Source: Tanytarsus gracilentus (taxonomy: Eukaryota > Arthropoda > Insecta > Diptera > Chironomidae). From it: DNA of 64,000 bases. Each line of letters begins with the position of its first letter. The first letter of the stretch is position 1. Position numbers and translations under genes: made by a program. The stretch spans positions 6,758,001-6,822,000 of the forward strand of contig JAXRKN010000043.1 of the NCBI GenBank assembly GCA_038502055.1, written 5' to 3'. The notes below the pieces were generated by a model that saw only the letters and a list, made by a program, of their open reading frames with translations, was not told where the DNA came from and did no database searches. Shown in pieces: positions 12,481-23,469 of this stretch.

Positions 12481-14881
12481 TTAAAGCTCCGTATGGGGTT
12501 CCTTCTTAACTTGCGGAATTCTCCAATCTTCTTTTATCATTTCGGCACCTTAAAAAATATTTAATGTGTTATTTAATAATGTTTTATTAATTTATTCGAA
12601 ATTACCTTTCTCCGCAATCATAATCGTGGGTGCTAATAAAATTAAATCGAATTAATTCGTGGGGTTTAATAAAATTATGAACTTACCATTTGTGTTGCCA
12701 CTCACTATATTCGGCATAATGCTCGCATCGATTACTCGAAGACCTTTGATGCCTTTCACATTTAATCGATCGTCGACGACGGCTTCCTAAAGTAAAATTT
12801 CTTATTAGCAATCGCTTAGGAGATGCAAAATCAATCATCTCACTTTATCGCTGTCGGGTCCCATCTTATTTGTCGACGTCGGGTGATAGACAGTGCTCGT
12901 CATGTGCCTCACATAACATTCCCAATAACCGGGCTTATCGAATTCAATGTGTTCGCATCCCGTAATGTTGACTTTAACAAAGAAACATTCATGATCGCGT
13001 GCAGTATTGGTGGCCATGAGGCGTTTAATGAAACTCACGCCGCGAATTAATGTTTCGACATCTTCAATCTCTTCCAAATAGTTTCCATAAATTCGTGGCT
13101 TATCAAGCGGGTCTTTTGATCGCAGTTCAATTTTGCCTTTTGACTTTGGTCGAAGCAGCACAACCATAGCCATAAGAAGTTCAGTGTTCTTAATCACTTT
13201 TTTTATCGATTCATTGATGCCCTCATCGAAGCCGTAATTTTCAAGCACTTTATTCAGTCTCGCTTCTTCTCCCATTCGATATTGAAAGAAGTGCAGTTGA
13301 ACGTCAGGAAGTTCACTGGTTGTATTGCGAGTGTTGAGGAAAGCGGTCATATCTAAAATTCCCACGTGACTCGGTTGACCGACACCATGCTGTATGTAGT
13401 TGTAAGCATCATCAACCCAATCTGAATCTGTGATTTTTCTCGCCCAAGTTTTATGCAATTTTATTGGCACAAAAACGACCGTGTGATCTTGAAGATTTTT
13501 TCCAACGCCCGGTAAATCTTTATTGACTGAAATGCCAATTTTCTTTAAATGCTCTTTCGGTCCAATTCCTGAATTTAGCAAAATATGTGGACTTCCAATT
13601 GCTCCCGCGGAGAGGATGGTTTCAAGATTTGCAGTTGCTTTCATTTTTTTACCATTCAAAATGAATTGAATGCCTTCGACTAAGCCTCTCTCATTGACAT
13701 TGACTTTTGTAACTGAAGCATGCTTTATGATGTGCAAATTTGGTCTATTTTTGGCAGGTACAAGGTAAGCGTTCGCTGTGCTTTGTCTTTTCCCTTGTTT
13801 GATGGTTCCTTGAGCAATTCCAAAGCCCATCTGACTTTCACCGTTAATGTCTTCGGAGAAGGGAATATTGAGCTCTGAAGAAGCGGCACTTAGCATGTCT
13901 TTTATGGGGTCATAGCTGAAGAAATAATCGATGTAGAGCGGTCCATTTTTGCCATGCATACTCGCCCATTCTTCGCTCTCATGTGAAACACTATTATTTT
14001 CGGCTCTCTTGAAATATTTAAGAATTTTGTTGAATTTCCATCCTTTATTGCCAAGCTCCTCCCATTGATCGAAATCCCATCGATTTCCTCTCACATAAAG
14101 CATCGCATTAATTGCACTCGAACCACCCAAAAGCTTTCCTCTCGGCCAATAACATCCCTCCTTCATTCCTAAGCTCGCTTTATCAGACTTTTCCAAATAA
14201 TATTGCCAGTCATACTCGGTTTTCTGCAACAGCGCATAGTTTGCCGGCACCTAAAAGTAAGAAGAGATATTAAATAACATTATTAGCGATAAAATGAAAT
14301 TGTATTTTTTACACATACCAATAAAACATAACACAGTAGCATTTATATGGGACTTAACTAAATAAAATTCTCTCGCCTCAATCAAATCTTTCTCTTATTT
14401 TTTTTATCACTTAATTCACTTTATCAAATTTAATAATGTGGAGCAATGATTAAAGTTAAAATGGTTTGTACTTGCCTCACTCTCCATTGGAGGATCGCCA
14501 CCCGCCTCGACCAACAGAACTTTCCAGTCTTTATTTTCACTCAAGCGATTCGCTAAGACACTTCCTGAGATAATTTTACTTATTTAATATTACTCAACTA
14601 AATATGAATTTTAAATTTTTATCTCACCGGCACTCCCAGCACCAACAATGATAAAGTCATACTCTTGTAATCCTAAATTAAATCTCTCATAACTTTCGCA
14701 TAATGAATTCAAATCTCATTAAATTACCGTCTTTCAATGCCGTGGGTCCATAATCCTTTGGCCACTTCTCAGCCGGCGAAATTGCACAGTGTGCGGCCAA
14801 CAGAGTTTGAAAAAGTAATCCAAATAGACTATTTGCAGTTCCGATACTCTGAGCCGCACATGTCTCGGGCAGAAAATCCAT
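12481..14881 (-). CDS. GMC oxidoreductase gene 3, 7 exons with a GC-AG intron
   Basis: This is a complete GMC enzyme of about 629 aa. Exons are 14881-14728, 14672-14628, 14564-14476, 14250-12844, 12786-12687, 12632-12606 and 12548-12481. The N-terminus has a hydrophobic leader (SLFGLLFQTLLAAHCAI) typical of secreted glucose dehydrogenase-like proteins. EYDFIIVGAGSAG with GxGxxG is near residues 55-67, followed by LLVEAGGDPP. Signature 1 is RGKLLGGSSAINAM and signature 2 is SAGAIGSPHILLNSGIG. The catalytic His lies in YHPTSTNKMGP and the Asn in SGNTNAPT. Exon 3 ends GAG followed by GCAAGT. A GT donor 5 nt earlier would put the acceptor out of frame and soon hit a stop, so a GC-AG intron is the best reading. 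Exons 1-3 may also serve cassette 2 downstream. The family oxidises alcohols or sugars using FAD; the substrate here is unknown. Confidence 0.9.
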
Positions 14882-15433
14882 TTTAATAGTTTATCTCACT
14901 AACTTAACTGGTTCACGTCTTTACCCTATCAAACTTTTCGAACAAATGAGCCAAATTGGACACGTATGAAAAATAAATATCAATTTTTTTTGGTCGCGAT
15001 AAGCGATAGATAAAAATAAGAGAGGGTAAGGGCGTGTGATGTGTTTAAATCAAACATATATTTCCTTTGAGAAAGTCAAGCACATGGTTATAAATTTTTA
15101 TCAGCGTCATGATAAGAAAGTGAAGAGATAAGAGCCTATATACAGGTTTCAATGAACTCTTTTGTTATGAAATGGAAAAATTGAACACCTTGAGAAATAA
15201 CTTTTAAAAATATGAAAAAGCTTTAAAAAAAATTAGGGATTTTTAAAAAGTTTTTGAAGCTTTTAAAAGCTCAAAAAATTTATAAATAATTTTTTTGTAA
15301 TTTTAAAATTTTTTTGCAGTGTTTAAAAAAGTTTTTCAATATTTTATTGTAACGTGTCAATAATTACTTAAGCACTTGAATCTTAATTCAAAAACACAGT
15401 TTTAAAAATTCAGTAAAAAACTTAAAGTTAATT
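14882..15433. other. spacer between GMC genes 3 and 4
   Basis: This holds the 5' flank of gene 3 (a TATATAG-like element near 15136-15142 on the - strand is a possible but unproven TATA) and the 3' flank of gene 4. No coding sequence is visible. Confidence 0.4.
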
Positions 15434-15439
15434 TTTATT
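15434..15439 (-). terminator. poly(A) signal of GMC gene 4
   Basis: There is an AATAAA on the - strand, 13 nt past the gene 4 stop codon. Confidence 0.6.
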
Positions 15440-15452
15440 CCTCAACTAACTC

Positions 15453-17697
15453 TTAATCATTAATCTCATTATAAAATTGCATATTTCTTTGTCGAGGTGC
15501 AAAATTTTCTCGGTTACCGCTTAAATATTTCTCCTTAACCATGTCCGCTGCTTTCTCGGCAATCATCATCGTCGGAACATTTGTATTTGCCGAGACAATT
15601 GTTGGCATGATGCTGGTGTCAACGACACGTAATTTTTTTATGCCATACACTTGCAATTGTGGGTCAAGAACAGCCAGAGCTAAAAGAAGAAGAAATTTAT
15701 GGTGATCAACTCCATTAATGGGGAGAAATTTAATTGTAGGTTATTACGATTCGATCTCGGTCCCATCATCAACGTGCCCGACGGGTGATAAATTGTCTGT
15801 GAATAATGTCTCGCGAGACAGCCCCAAAATGCATCGGACAGTTTTTCGAATTTCTCGCATGCAGGCACAATGTTGGGATTTAGCGTTGCATTGAGTGCAC
15901 GAAAAACTCTTGTGTTCATAAGTTTATAGGCAATTTTTGAGCCTTCAATCTGAATGAGTGAAATTGCCGTGAATTACATAAAAGAAAAATAAATAAATAA
16001 TTTTTTACCATGATTTCAAGATCTCGTGGATGCTCGTAATAATTGGGAATAATTATTGGATGCGACCGTGGATTAGCGTCTCTCAGTAAGATTTTACCTC
16101 GACTCTTTGGTCGAAGAAGAAGTGGAAGAATTAAAACTGCATCTTTGAATAGAATTTGCTCGTAAACTTCCGCATAATAGTCGTTTGACATTCCTGATGA
16201 TCTTTTTCCAAACATTCCACCATCAGAGCTGTCGGCAAATGATGTCAAAAAATATTGAATGTCAGGTCGGTCTTCTTTAGGATCTTGAAATTTAGTATTG
16301 ACAAATCCCATAACTTCACAAGCCGGCATCGCGTAGAGAGGTCCGCGTTGTTCGAAAGCAAATTTACGAACTGAATCGACCTGAAGCATTTTAGGGACGA
16401 CAATACTGAGTGACTCATTTCCTATTGGATTTTGAATTAAATATGAGCCACCGCCACTTGCGATGTGATCTTGAAGATTTTCTCCGACACCAGGCGAGTC
16501 GTGTATGACTTGAATTTGATGCCTTTGAAGGTGCATTCTTGGACCGACACCTATGAAAATTTTGAAATTATAACGAATTTATTTAATTAATTTAAACTCA
16601 CCTGAAATCATTAAAATTTGAGGTGATTGAACTGCTCCAGCCGACAAAATTACTTCCTTCGATGCAAAAACTACATAGCGACGATCTTCTTTTGAAAATT
16701 GTACACCATAAGCCTCTTTCGTCTCGGGATGAATTAAAATTTTCTCGACAAATGTTTTGAGTGAAATGTGCAAATTATCGCGATGTCTAACAGGTCGAAG
16801 ATAAGCTTTTGCAGTTGACATTCTGAGTCCATCTTTAAGGGTGCCTTGAGATCTCGAAAATCCCGTCTGTGATTCACCATTATAGTCACTGGCTTTATTT
16901 AAAAGTTTCATTTCGGCTGCGGCCTCGAGATAAATTTCAGCGAGGGGTGACGTGTAGCGATAATATTCGCAGTGCATTGGACCTGATTAAATAATGATTT
17001 TTGAGCTTTTATAAAGCTTTATATATTTTTAAAAGTCCTACCTGTCGTTCCATGAAGTGGGCTATTTCTTAAATGCGGAATTCTCATATTTTCCAACTTT
17101 TTAAAATAAGGCAGTACACTGTCCCAACCCCAGCCTGGATTCCCTAATTGCTCCCATTCGTTGTAATCACTAAATTAATAATTATTTCTTTAAAGTCACT
17201 TTGAATTAAAATTTCTAAAACAATTCTTACGCTTTATTTCCTCGAACGTACAGCATGGCGTTAAGAACACTCGAACCACCCAAAACTCTTCCTCGTGGCC
17301 AATTGCATCTTCCGTCATTCATCGCGAGACAGTATTTGTCAGATTTCTCAGTTTGAAACTTCCAATCAAGATCGGATTGTTGAAGTGTTGGATAAACGAG
17401 TGGAACGTCTGACAAATAAGTTTCATCGGGACCTGCCTCGATTAGTAAAACATTCCATTCTGAAATTTCTGATAGTCTTGCAGCCATAATTGCACCCGCA
17501 GTGCCACCACCCACAATAATGAAATCGTAGACATTGTAGATGTGCTGCGTTGGAATGTCTCTGACTCTGTTTTTATAGTCGACAATGTCTGGCCTGTTCA
17601 TCCAAATTGATGCGTCGAGGAGCATCAAAACTAAAAATCCTGGTCCATAGGAAAATAAAATTCGCAGTGCTGAGTAAGTGCCTGCAAGCGATGCCAT
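15453..17697 (-). CDS. GMC oxidoreductase gene 4, 6 exons
   Basis: This is a complete GMC oxidoreductase of about 648 aa. Exons are 17697-17231, 17169-17042, 16982-16602, 16550-16009, 15949-15748 and 15679-15453, all GT-AG and in frame. The hydrophobic N-terminal segment (residues about 11-32) is a signal or anchor. YDFIIVGGGTAG is at 57-68, followed by LLIEAGPDE. Signature 1 is RGRVLGGSSVLNAM. Signature 2 is SAGAVQSPQILMISG, where the intron after SG splits the motif. The catalytic His is in YHPSGTLMMGP and the Asn in SANTNVPT. A polar tail (PRQRNMQFYNEIND) follows the FAD-domain end. It shares direction and spacing with its neighbours, consistent with tandem duplication, but its intron positions differ from genes 3 and 5. 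Confidence 0.92.
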
Positions 17698-18044
17698 TTT
17701 TTAGAACTTTTCACTGTCACTGTCTAAAATAAAATGAAAGCTTCGCTGCAAAACACGCGATGTTCATGGAACTAAATTTCAGCTGATTATGCGAGTTTAA
17801 ATTTGCTGATATTTTTCTTTGCCACTATAGAAATGTTTTAAAAAGCGAAAGCATGATGTAATGTTAAAGTGCCATCGAAAGCACAAATTTTTATTTATTC
17901 GTGAGTACATAAGAACAATATGAGAAAGTTCTTCTTGTTTTTCTTTGGAATAAAATTCTTAATTATATGAGTGGGTAATAAATTAGTTTTTGTCAATTAA
18001 TTAATGGAGTATCATTGATGCAGTCAGTTATTTTATGGCATCTC
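17698..18044. other. spacer between GMC genes 4 and 5
   Basis: About 350 bp holding the 5' flank of gene 4 and the 3' flank of gene 5. On the - strand TTTTATTTTAG followed by ACAGTGACAGTG, 20-40 nt before the gene 4 ATG, could be the end of a 5' UTR intron. Nothing else is evident. Confidence 0.4.
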
Positions 18045-20389
18045 TTAAATTGTCTTTTTAAAGTTGGTTTGAATCCAATAATTTTTAATCATGTCAGCTC
18101 CTTTTTCGCCTAAATAAGAATAATAATTTTAAAATAATTTTTGAGTTTAATTGAAACTTACCAATCATAATTATGGGTGCACTAAAAAGATAAAAAATTG
18201 TCAATAAATTAATTAAAATTATTTTAAATGACTCACTTTGTGTTGGCGCTGACTTGCTTCGGCATGACACTTGCATCAATGACTCTCAATCCTTTCACAC
18301 CATAAACCCTTAGTTGTGGATCAACGACAGCTAAATAAAAAGTTATAAATTTTATAACTGACCTATAAATTATTTAATTATTTAATTACCTAATTTATCC
18401 CAATACGGACCCATGCGAGCCGTTGAAACCTATAAAAAGACTTTAGAAAAAAACTCAAGCTATATAATTAAATAATTACCGGGTGATAAATTGTAGCCGT
18501 GTAATGACGAATCATGCCTGAAATTAATTAAAGCCAATTAGTTTTCAATTAAAACTTCAATCAGCTTAAATCTTACATTCCCAATATAAATCGGTGTAAA
18601 GCTGCATGTGAGAACATTGTGGAAATTTAATTGAACTCAGTGTCGATTTGTAGCGCTGCATTGATTGAGTTCTCGATAGAGCGACAGCAATTTTCACACC
18701 TTCAATCAATGTTTTCATATCGAAATCGTCTTTGAAGTAGTTTGGATAGATGTAAGGATAGTCAAAGGGATTTGAGCTTCTCAGTTTGATTTGTCCATTG
18801 CTTCTCGGTCGCAATAACATCGGAATAATACTCCACACGTCCATGTTATTAATTGGTCCAAAAACTTTACTATAAAACTTGTCCGTTATGCCATGAATCT
18901 TCCTCAATTGACTTCCGCCATCGGAATTTGTGGAACCCGAAACAAAATGAAATTCTATGTCGGGAAAATCGTCCGTTGCGTTCGCATATTTTGTGTTGAC
19001 AAAAGCCAAACCCTCGACACCTCCCATAATTGTGAGTGGTCCTTGACCCAAAACCGCATACTCCATTACAGTTGCCATCGTATGAAATCGACTTTCAACT
19101 ATTGAAACTTCTTGATCCACCATGAAGGTCAAGCCAGCAAGTGCCACGTGATCTTGAAGATTTTGACCGACTCCCGGTGCATCGCGAATGAGCGGAATGC
19201 GATGTTTTGCCAGCTCCGCCTTTGGACCAATTCCACTCAACATCAGAAGCTGAGGACTATTTATGGCACCGCCAGAAAGAATTACTTCCTTTTTAGCTCT
19301 CACATAGTGCATCTTACGATCACGTACAAATTCCACACCAAAAGCAATTTTAGTAATTGGATCAATGAGCACTTTTGTGACTTGCGATAACATGGCGATG
19401 TGAAGATTTGACCGTAAGCGAGCGGGTCTGAGAAAAGCTTTCGCCGTCGAGCATCGACTTCCCCTTCGAATTGTTCCCTGTGCAATCATAAATCCAGTTT
19501 GCTTCTCGCCATTCAAGTCACGATTTTCGTAACCCATTTCAACACCCGCCTCGACAAAAGCGGCAGCGAGCGGTGTATGATATGGAGCTTCGCCAACGGT
19601 TAAATAGCCACCTGTAGAATGGTATGGTGTGTTCGCAAGATAGGGATTTGTGTTATCTTCCGACTTTTTAAAGTAGTACAGAACGTCTTTGTAGGACCAT
19701 CCTTAAATAAATAAATCTTTCTCTCGTGAGACGAGACAATTATGAAGTTAATAATTTTACCTGTGTTTCCCATCTCTTCCCAGCTGTCGTAATCTTTCTT
19801 ATTGCCTCTCAGATAGAGCATGTAATTCAAGACACTGCTGCCACCCAGAACTTTGCCTCTCGGCCAATTGCACCGTCCATTATTCATTGCTATTAAAATT
19901 ATTTACTCTTTTATAAAAGTTATTAAAAATTGTAATTTGTCAAATTTACCCAGACAAAAGCTTCCAGACGGCTCCGACTTATATTGCCAGTCCATTTTAC
20001 TCAGCTGTAAGTAACCAGCCATTAAAGGCACATCCGATATTTCCGTTTCATCTCCGCCCGCTTCGAGCAATAAAACATTCCAATTTTCAACCTCGGATAG
20101 GCGAGCGGCAACAACTGCACCGGCAGACCCGCTGCCGACTTTAAAAATGAATGAAATTTTAATCGCATGAATATTTTATTGCATTTTGTGCATAAATATT
20201 ACCGACTATAAAATCATATTCAGTCAACATGTCTTCCGTCGCAATATTGATTGGCTTTGATTCGGGATCAACAAACTCTTCATACTGAAAATATGCGATT
20301 GCAGCCACCAACATAGGAACAAACCATCCGGCATTACTCGCAACACCACCGAGTGCACTCGCCACTCCTCCCGCTATCGCACTACTCAT
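18045..20389 (-). CDS. GMC oxidoreductase gene 5, 9 exons
   Basis: This is a complete GMC oxidoreductase of about 628 aa. Exons are 20389-20203, 20138-19950, 19889-19761, 19701-18577, 18517-18480, 18429-18390, 18330-18237, 18181-18162 and 18109-18045. Introns are short and several C-terminal exons are only 20-40 nt. The Ala/Gly-rich N-terminus has one hydrophobic segment (about 20-35). The FAD loop VGSGSAG is at 63-69, followed by LLLEAGGDE. Signature 1 is RGKVLGGSSVLNYM and signature 2 is SGGAINSPQLLMLSGIG. The catalytic region is TIYHP followed by an intron and VSTARMGP, with Asn in SANTNAPI. The N-terminal leader and overall sequence resemble gene 1 most. A retroelement-like insertion lies about 145 bp upstream of its predicted start site. 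Confidence 0.92.
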
Positions 20390-20673
20390 TTTTTTTCGTT
20401 TTCACTTGTGATTCGGTCAATTAAACAATATCAATTGATCATAGCTCGGTGTTCTGTGAAATAATCGAAAAAACTTTCTATTGATGATCTCATTTTTATC
20501 ACGTTTGTTGGAATTAAAATTTTGTTGAAGTTCGTCAAAAATATTTCATAAGAGTAATTATGTAAAAAAAGATGTGCTTAAATGTGTGTGCACGTGTTGT
20601 GATTGCAAATTTCCTTTTTAAATGTGCTGAGTGAAATCAGCTTGTGAATGCACAATACTATGCGAGGTTTTGC

Positions 20674-20681
20674 ATTTTATA
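20674..20681 (-). promoter_or_regulatory. TATA box for GMC gene 5
   Basis: This reads TATAAAAT on the - strand, with a TCA-type initiator about 30 bp downstream (near 20645-20650). The implied 5' UTR is about 260 nt, possibly interrupted by an intron. Prediction only. Confidence 0.45.
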
Positions 20682-20776
20682 TCGTGGCTTCAATAAAAGA
20701 AGGGGAGGGACACTAAAATATTTTGAATTTATTTTTTTAAAAACTTTAAATTTTAAAGTTAATTTATTAAAATAAT

Positions 20777-20795
20777 TTTAAATCCGAGTGTCCCA
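20777..20795 (+). repeat. target-site duplication, left copy (19 bp)
   Basis: The sequence TTTAAATCCGAGTGTCCCA is repeated identically at 22005-22023, on either side of a 1.2-kb insert. Nineteen bp is in the range made by LINE-type target-primed reverse transcription and longer than DNA-transposon duplications. Confidence 0.8.
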
Positions 20796-22004
20796 GAGTG
20801 AAAGTTTACCCTCGAATTGTAAACAATACAATTTAAAATTAATTTAAAATTAATCTTCGTGTCGTCGAGTTTCTCATTTAAGTCAGGTAAATAAGCGAGA
20901 ATGAGTGAAAGAAAATCTTGGAAATTTTTACCATTGATTTTATTTTATGCGTTTAAATAAACACCTACTCACTCATTCTTGCTTAAAAGTGGTTAGTTAA
21001 TCACTTAATTGTTATTGTTTCACATTGAAACGATGTAAATTTTAAAAATTTTAAAATGTTTGTTTGGATTTAACTGGATCTTTGCTGGATCTTTTCTTAA
21101 CCTCTAAAATTCACTTGTTTCAATATTCATGCGTTTTACTTTTAAAACAAGCATCGTTAGGTTAAATTTTTGAATTTTTTATATTTATTTTTTTTTTACT
21201 TTCTCTTTTAATTTATTTTAAATTAAAATTAAATTGATTCTTCACATTGAAGTAAATTGTTTATATTATTTTCGTTGGTATCCAACAAAACCAGCTGCTA
21301 TCTTAGTGACACAGTTGAGGAAGGATGGTTTTTGAACTAACGGAAAATTTAAGACCTTGACTACCATGCTAATTGACTAGATTAGATGGAGGCGGTTGAA
21401 GATTTACCAAACTTTTATACAATTGGTTGCTTTTATAGATTTTTATGTTGAATGTTTGTATGTTATGTGATGTGGGTGGGCCAGTGCCTAACAGCTTGTT
21501 AGGGCTGAGGAAGGATGTAGTGGCGGTAATTTTATAAAATGCCGTCGAAACCACCTTTGATTTTTTATTTATTTTATAACTGCAACGTAAGGTTCAGTTA
21601 ACTAACCATAATTGTGATTAGTTGGAACACTTATGAGTGATACAAGCTGTTCATAATGAAAAATTTTACGTCATGGATTAGGCGTCCTTTTTTTTTTCCG
21701 CTGGGCGTTCCATGACGACTAACATTACAACACTCTAATAGGGGTTATTCGATCGCTAGTGCGTCTTTCTCAAGACGTGCGTTGCAGCTCCCGAGGTGGG
21801 CGATTCCCGCGGGGACGCCTGTGTTGAGGGGGAAAAAGGGTTTTATCTCAATTCTTAAGAGAAATCTTAAGAGTTCTGCATGGTTACGTTTTTATCCTTA
21901 TCCTAAGCTTTCGAGCTCTGGAAAAGGAAATTAAAACGGGCGCGTCTTCCTGGTAACTCCAGCGTGCTACCTATTAGTAATCAATCAATCAATCAATCAA
22001 TAAA
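20796..22004 (+). mobile_element. non-LTR retrotransposon-like insertion (5'-truncated LINE or SINE-like)
   Basis: The insert is bounded by a perfect 19-bp direct repeat and ends at its right side in a CAAT simple repeat (TCAATCAATCAATCAATCAA then TAAA), a typical tail of several insect non-LTR retrotransposon clades. The right half (about 21260-21990) is distinctly less AT-rich than its surroundings and includes a GC-rich, structured block at 21660-21960; the left half is AT-rich like host DNA. No reverse transcriptase or endonuclease ORF is visible, so it is either a severely 5'-truncated LINE, mostly 3' UTR, or a non-autonomous element. It sits inside flotillin-2 non-coding DNA, upstream of GMC gene 5. 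The exact clade is not determinable by eye. Confidence 0.65.
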
Positions 22005-22023
22005 TTTAAATCCGAGTGTCCCA
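22005..22023 (+). repeat. target-site duplication, right copy (19 bp)
   Basis: Identical to 20777-20795. It directly follows the CAAT-repeat tail of the insertion. Confidence 0.8.
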
Positions 22024-23469
22024 CTCCATTTTTAATGTTAAAAAGTTTTATTGGGAAAGTGTTAATAATGAAAACGCAACTGGTCATTTCTTTCACGTAT
22101 TCTTTTACATTCGACGATGACGCAATCAACAAGAGAAAAACTTTCTACAAAATTCTTGAAAATTCTCTTACCTTGACCCAATTGTTCTTTCTTGTTTGGC
22201 TTTTCTTCTTATTTCTCTCCCAGTGCGCGATTCAAAGTTTACAGTTACCGCTGAAAAGAAAACTTTTGCTTGGTTTCTTCTTCTTGCGTTTGTTTGAATA
22301 AATTTTTAGCACCAAGTTTTTGGCGTCATAAAATTTCACGGATAAGAAATTGCGAGACCAAAAAGATGGTCTTTAAAGTATTTTTATTTAACGGTTATTT
22401 TTAGGTTGCTGTCACTTGGGTTTTATGTCGACTCGATTCCTAAAACGAATTTTTATCTTCCTTAAGCTTCAACAAACGGTTTGAACGCCACGCAATATCG
22501 TAAAGAACTGACTCGAGTCTATCGGCGATCGAAGAAATTTGTTTAAATTTTCTTTCAGCTTTCTTCCAATTCTTGTTTTTGTTTCACCATTTCTTTTCTC
22601 TCTCTCAAACCGCTCACAATTTATTTGTTTGCTCGCACACGCAATCGGCTTTCAGGTGCATTTTGGAAGTCGAAGCTTCCAGTAATGTTTCTCTCGCTCT
22701 TTTATGAGAGTTAAGTCACATCTTTAGTTATTGCCGATGGTCAAGATCAAGATTGAATGGCATGACGCACGTGTGTGAAAAAAAGGATAATGCTTAAAAT
22801 GTTTTCTGTCCACTCGAGTGCACAATTGTTATAAAAAAAAATAAACCTAAAATTTCTTCTGTAAATATTTTGCCATCTAAAAGCATTCTCGAGTAAATAC
22901 AAAAATTCTTCTTATCGGTTTATATGGTTATGATGATGTGCCATGTGGTCGTTGAGCAATTGTGATTATTGCGAAGAGCTCTCGTTTTTGACGTGAACTG
23001 TAAAAAGTTTCATGATGATTATTATCTCTGGAAACGTCTCAAGAGATTGCGCAAAATTTTCAGGGCATTCACAATGATAAAAGTTTATTGTTACATTTTC
23101 TATAAATCACCCTCTTCATTTTGTACATGGCAAACCTCACGTTGGCACTTCTTTCGCTCTCTTTCTCCCGTTTTTCTTTTTCTGCCGCAATGGAAGATCC
23201 AAAACATACTTTCCATTAACATATTTACGATAAAATAAAACAATTGACAAACGAGTATGCTCGGATATTGTGCAAAAAAAAGAAACTTGTTGATTCCATT
23301 GAAAGTTGGCAACTGTCTCGACAAAAACCGCATACGCTTCTCTTTATTGATTATTCAATTATTTTTTTTTATATATTATGAATTGTGTATCATGCAATCT
23401 GATCACTTTCGTTTTAAGAATCTCTCGGTTCATTGATCTTAGAAAATAATTATATTTCTCTTATTTCAG
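22024..23469. other. intronic stretch before flotillin-2 exon A
   Basis: No coding exon is supported. The stretch ends in the splice acceptor TTATTTCAG of flotillin-2 exon A. Short ORFs here have no recognisable domains and lack splice or codon support. Confidence 0.5.
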
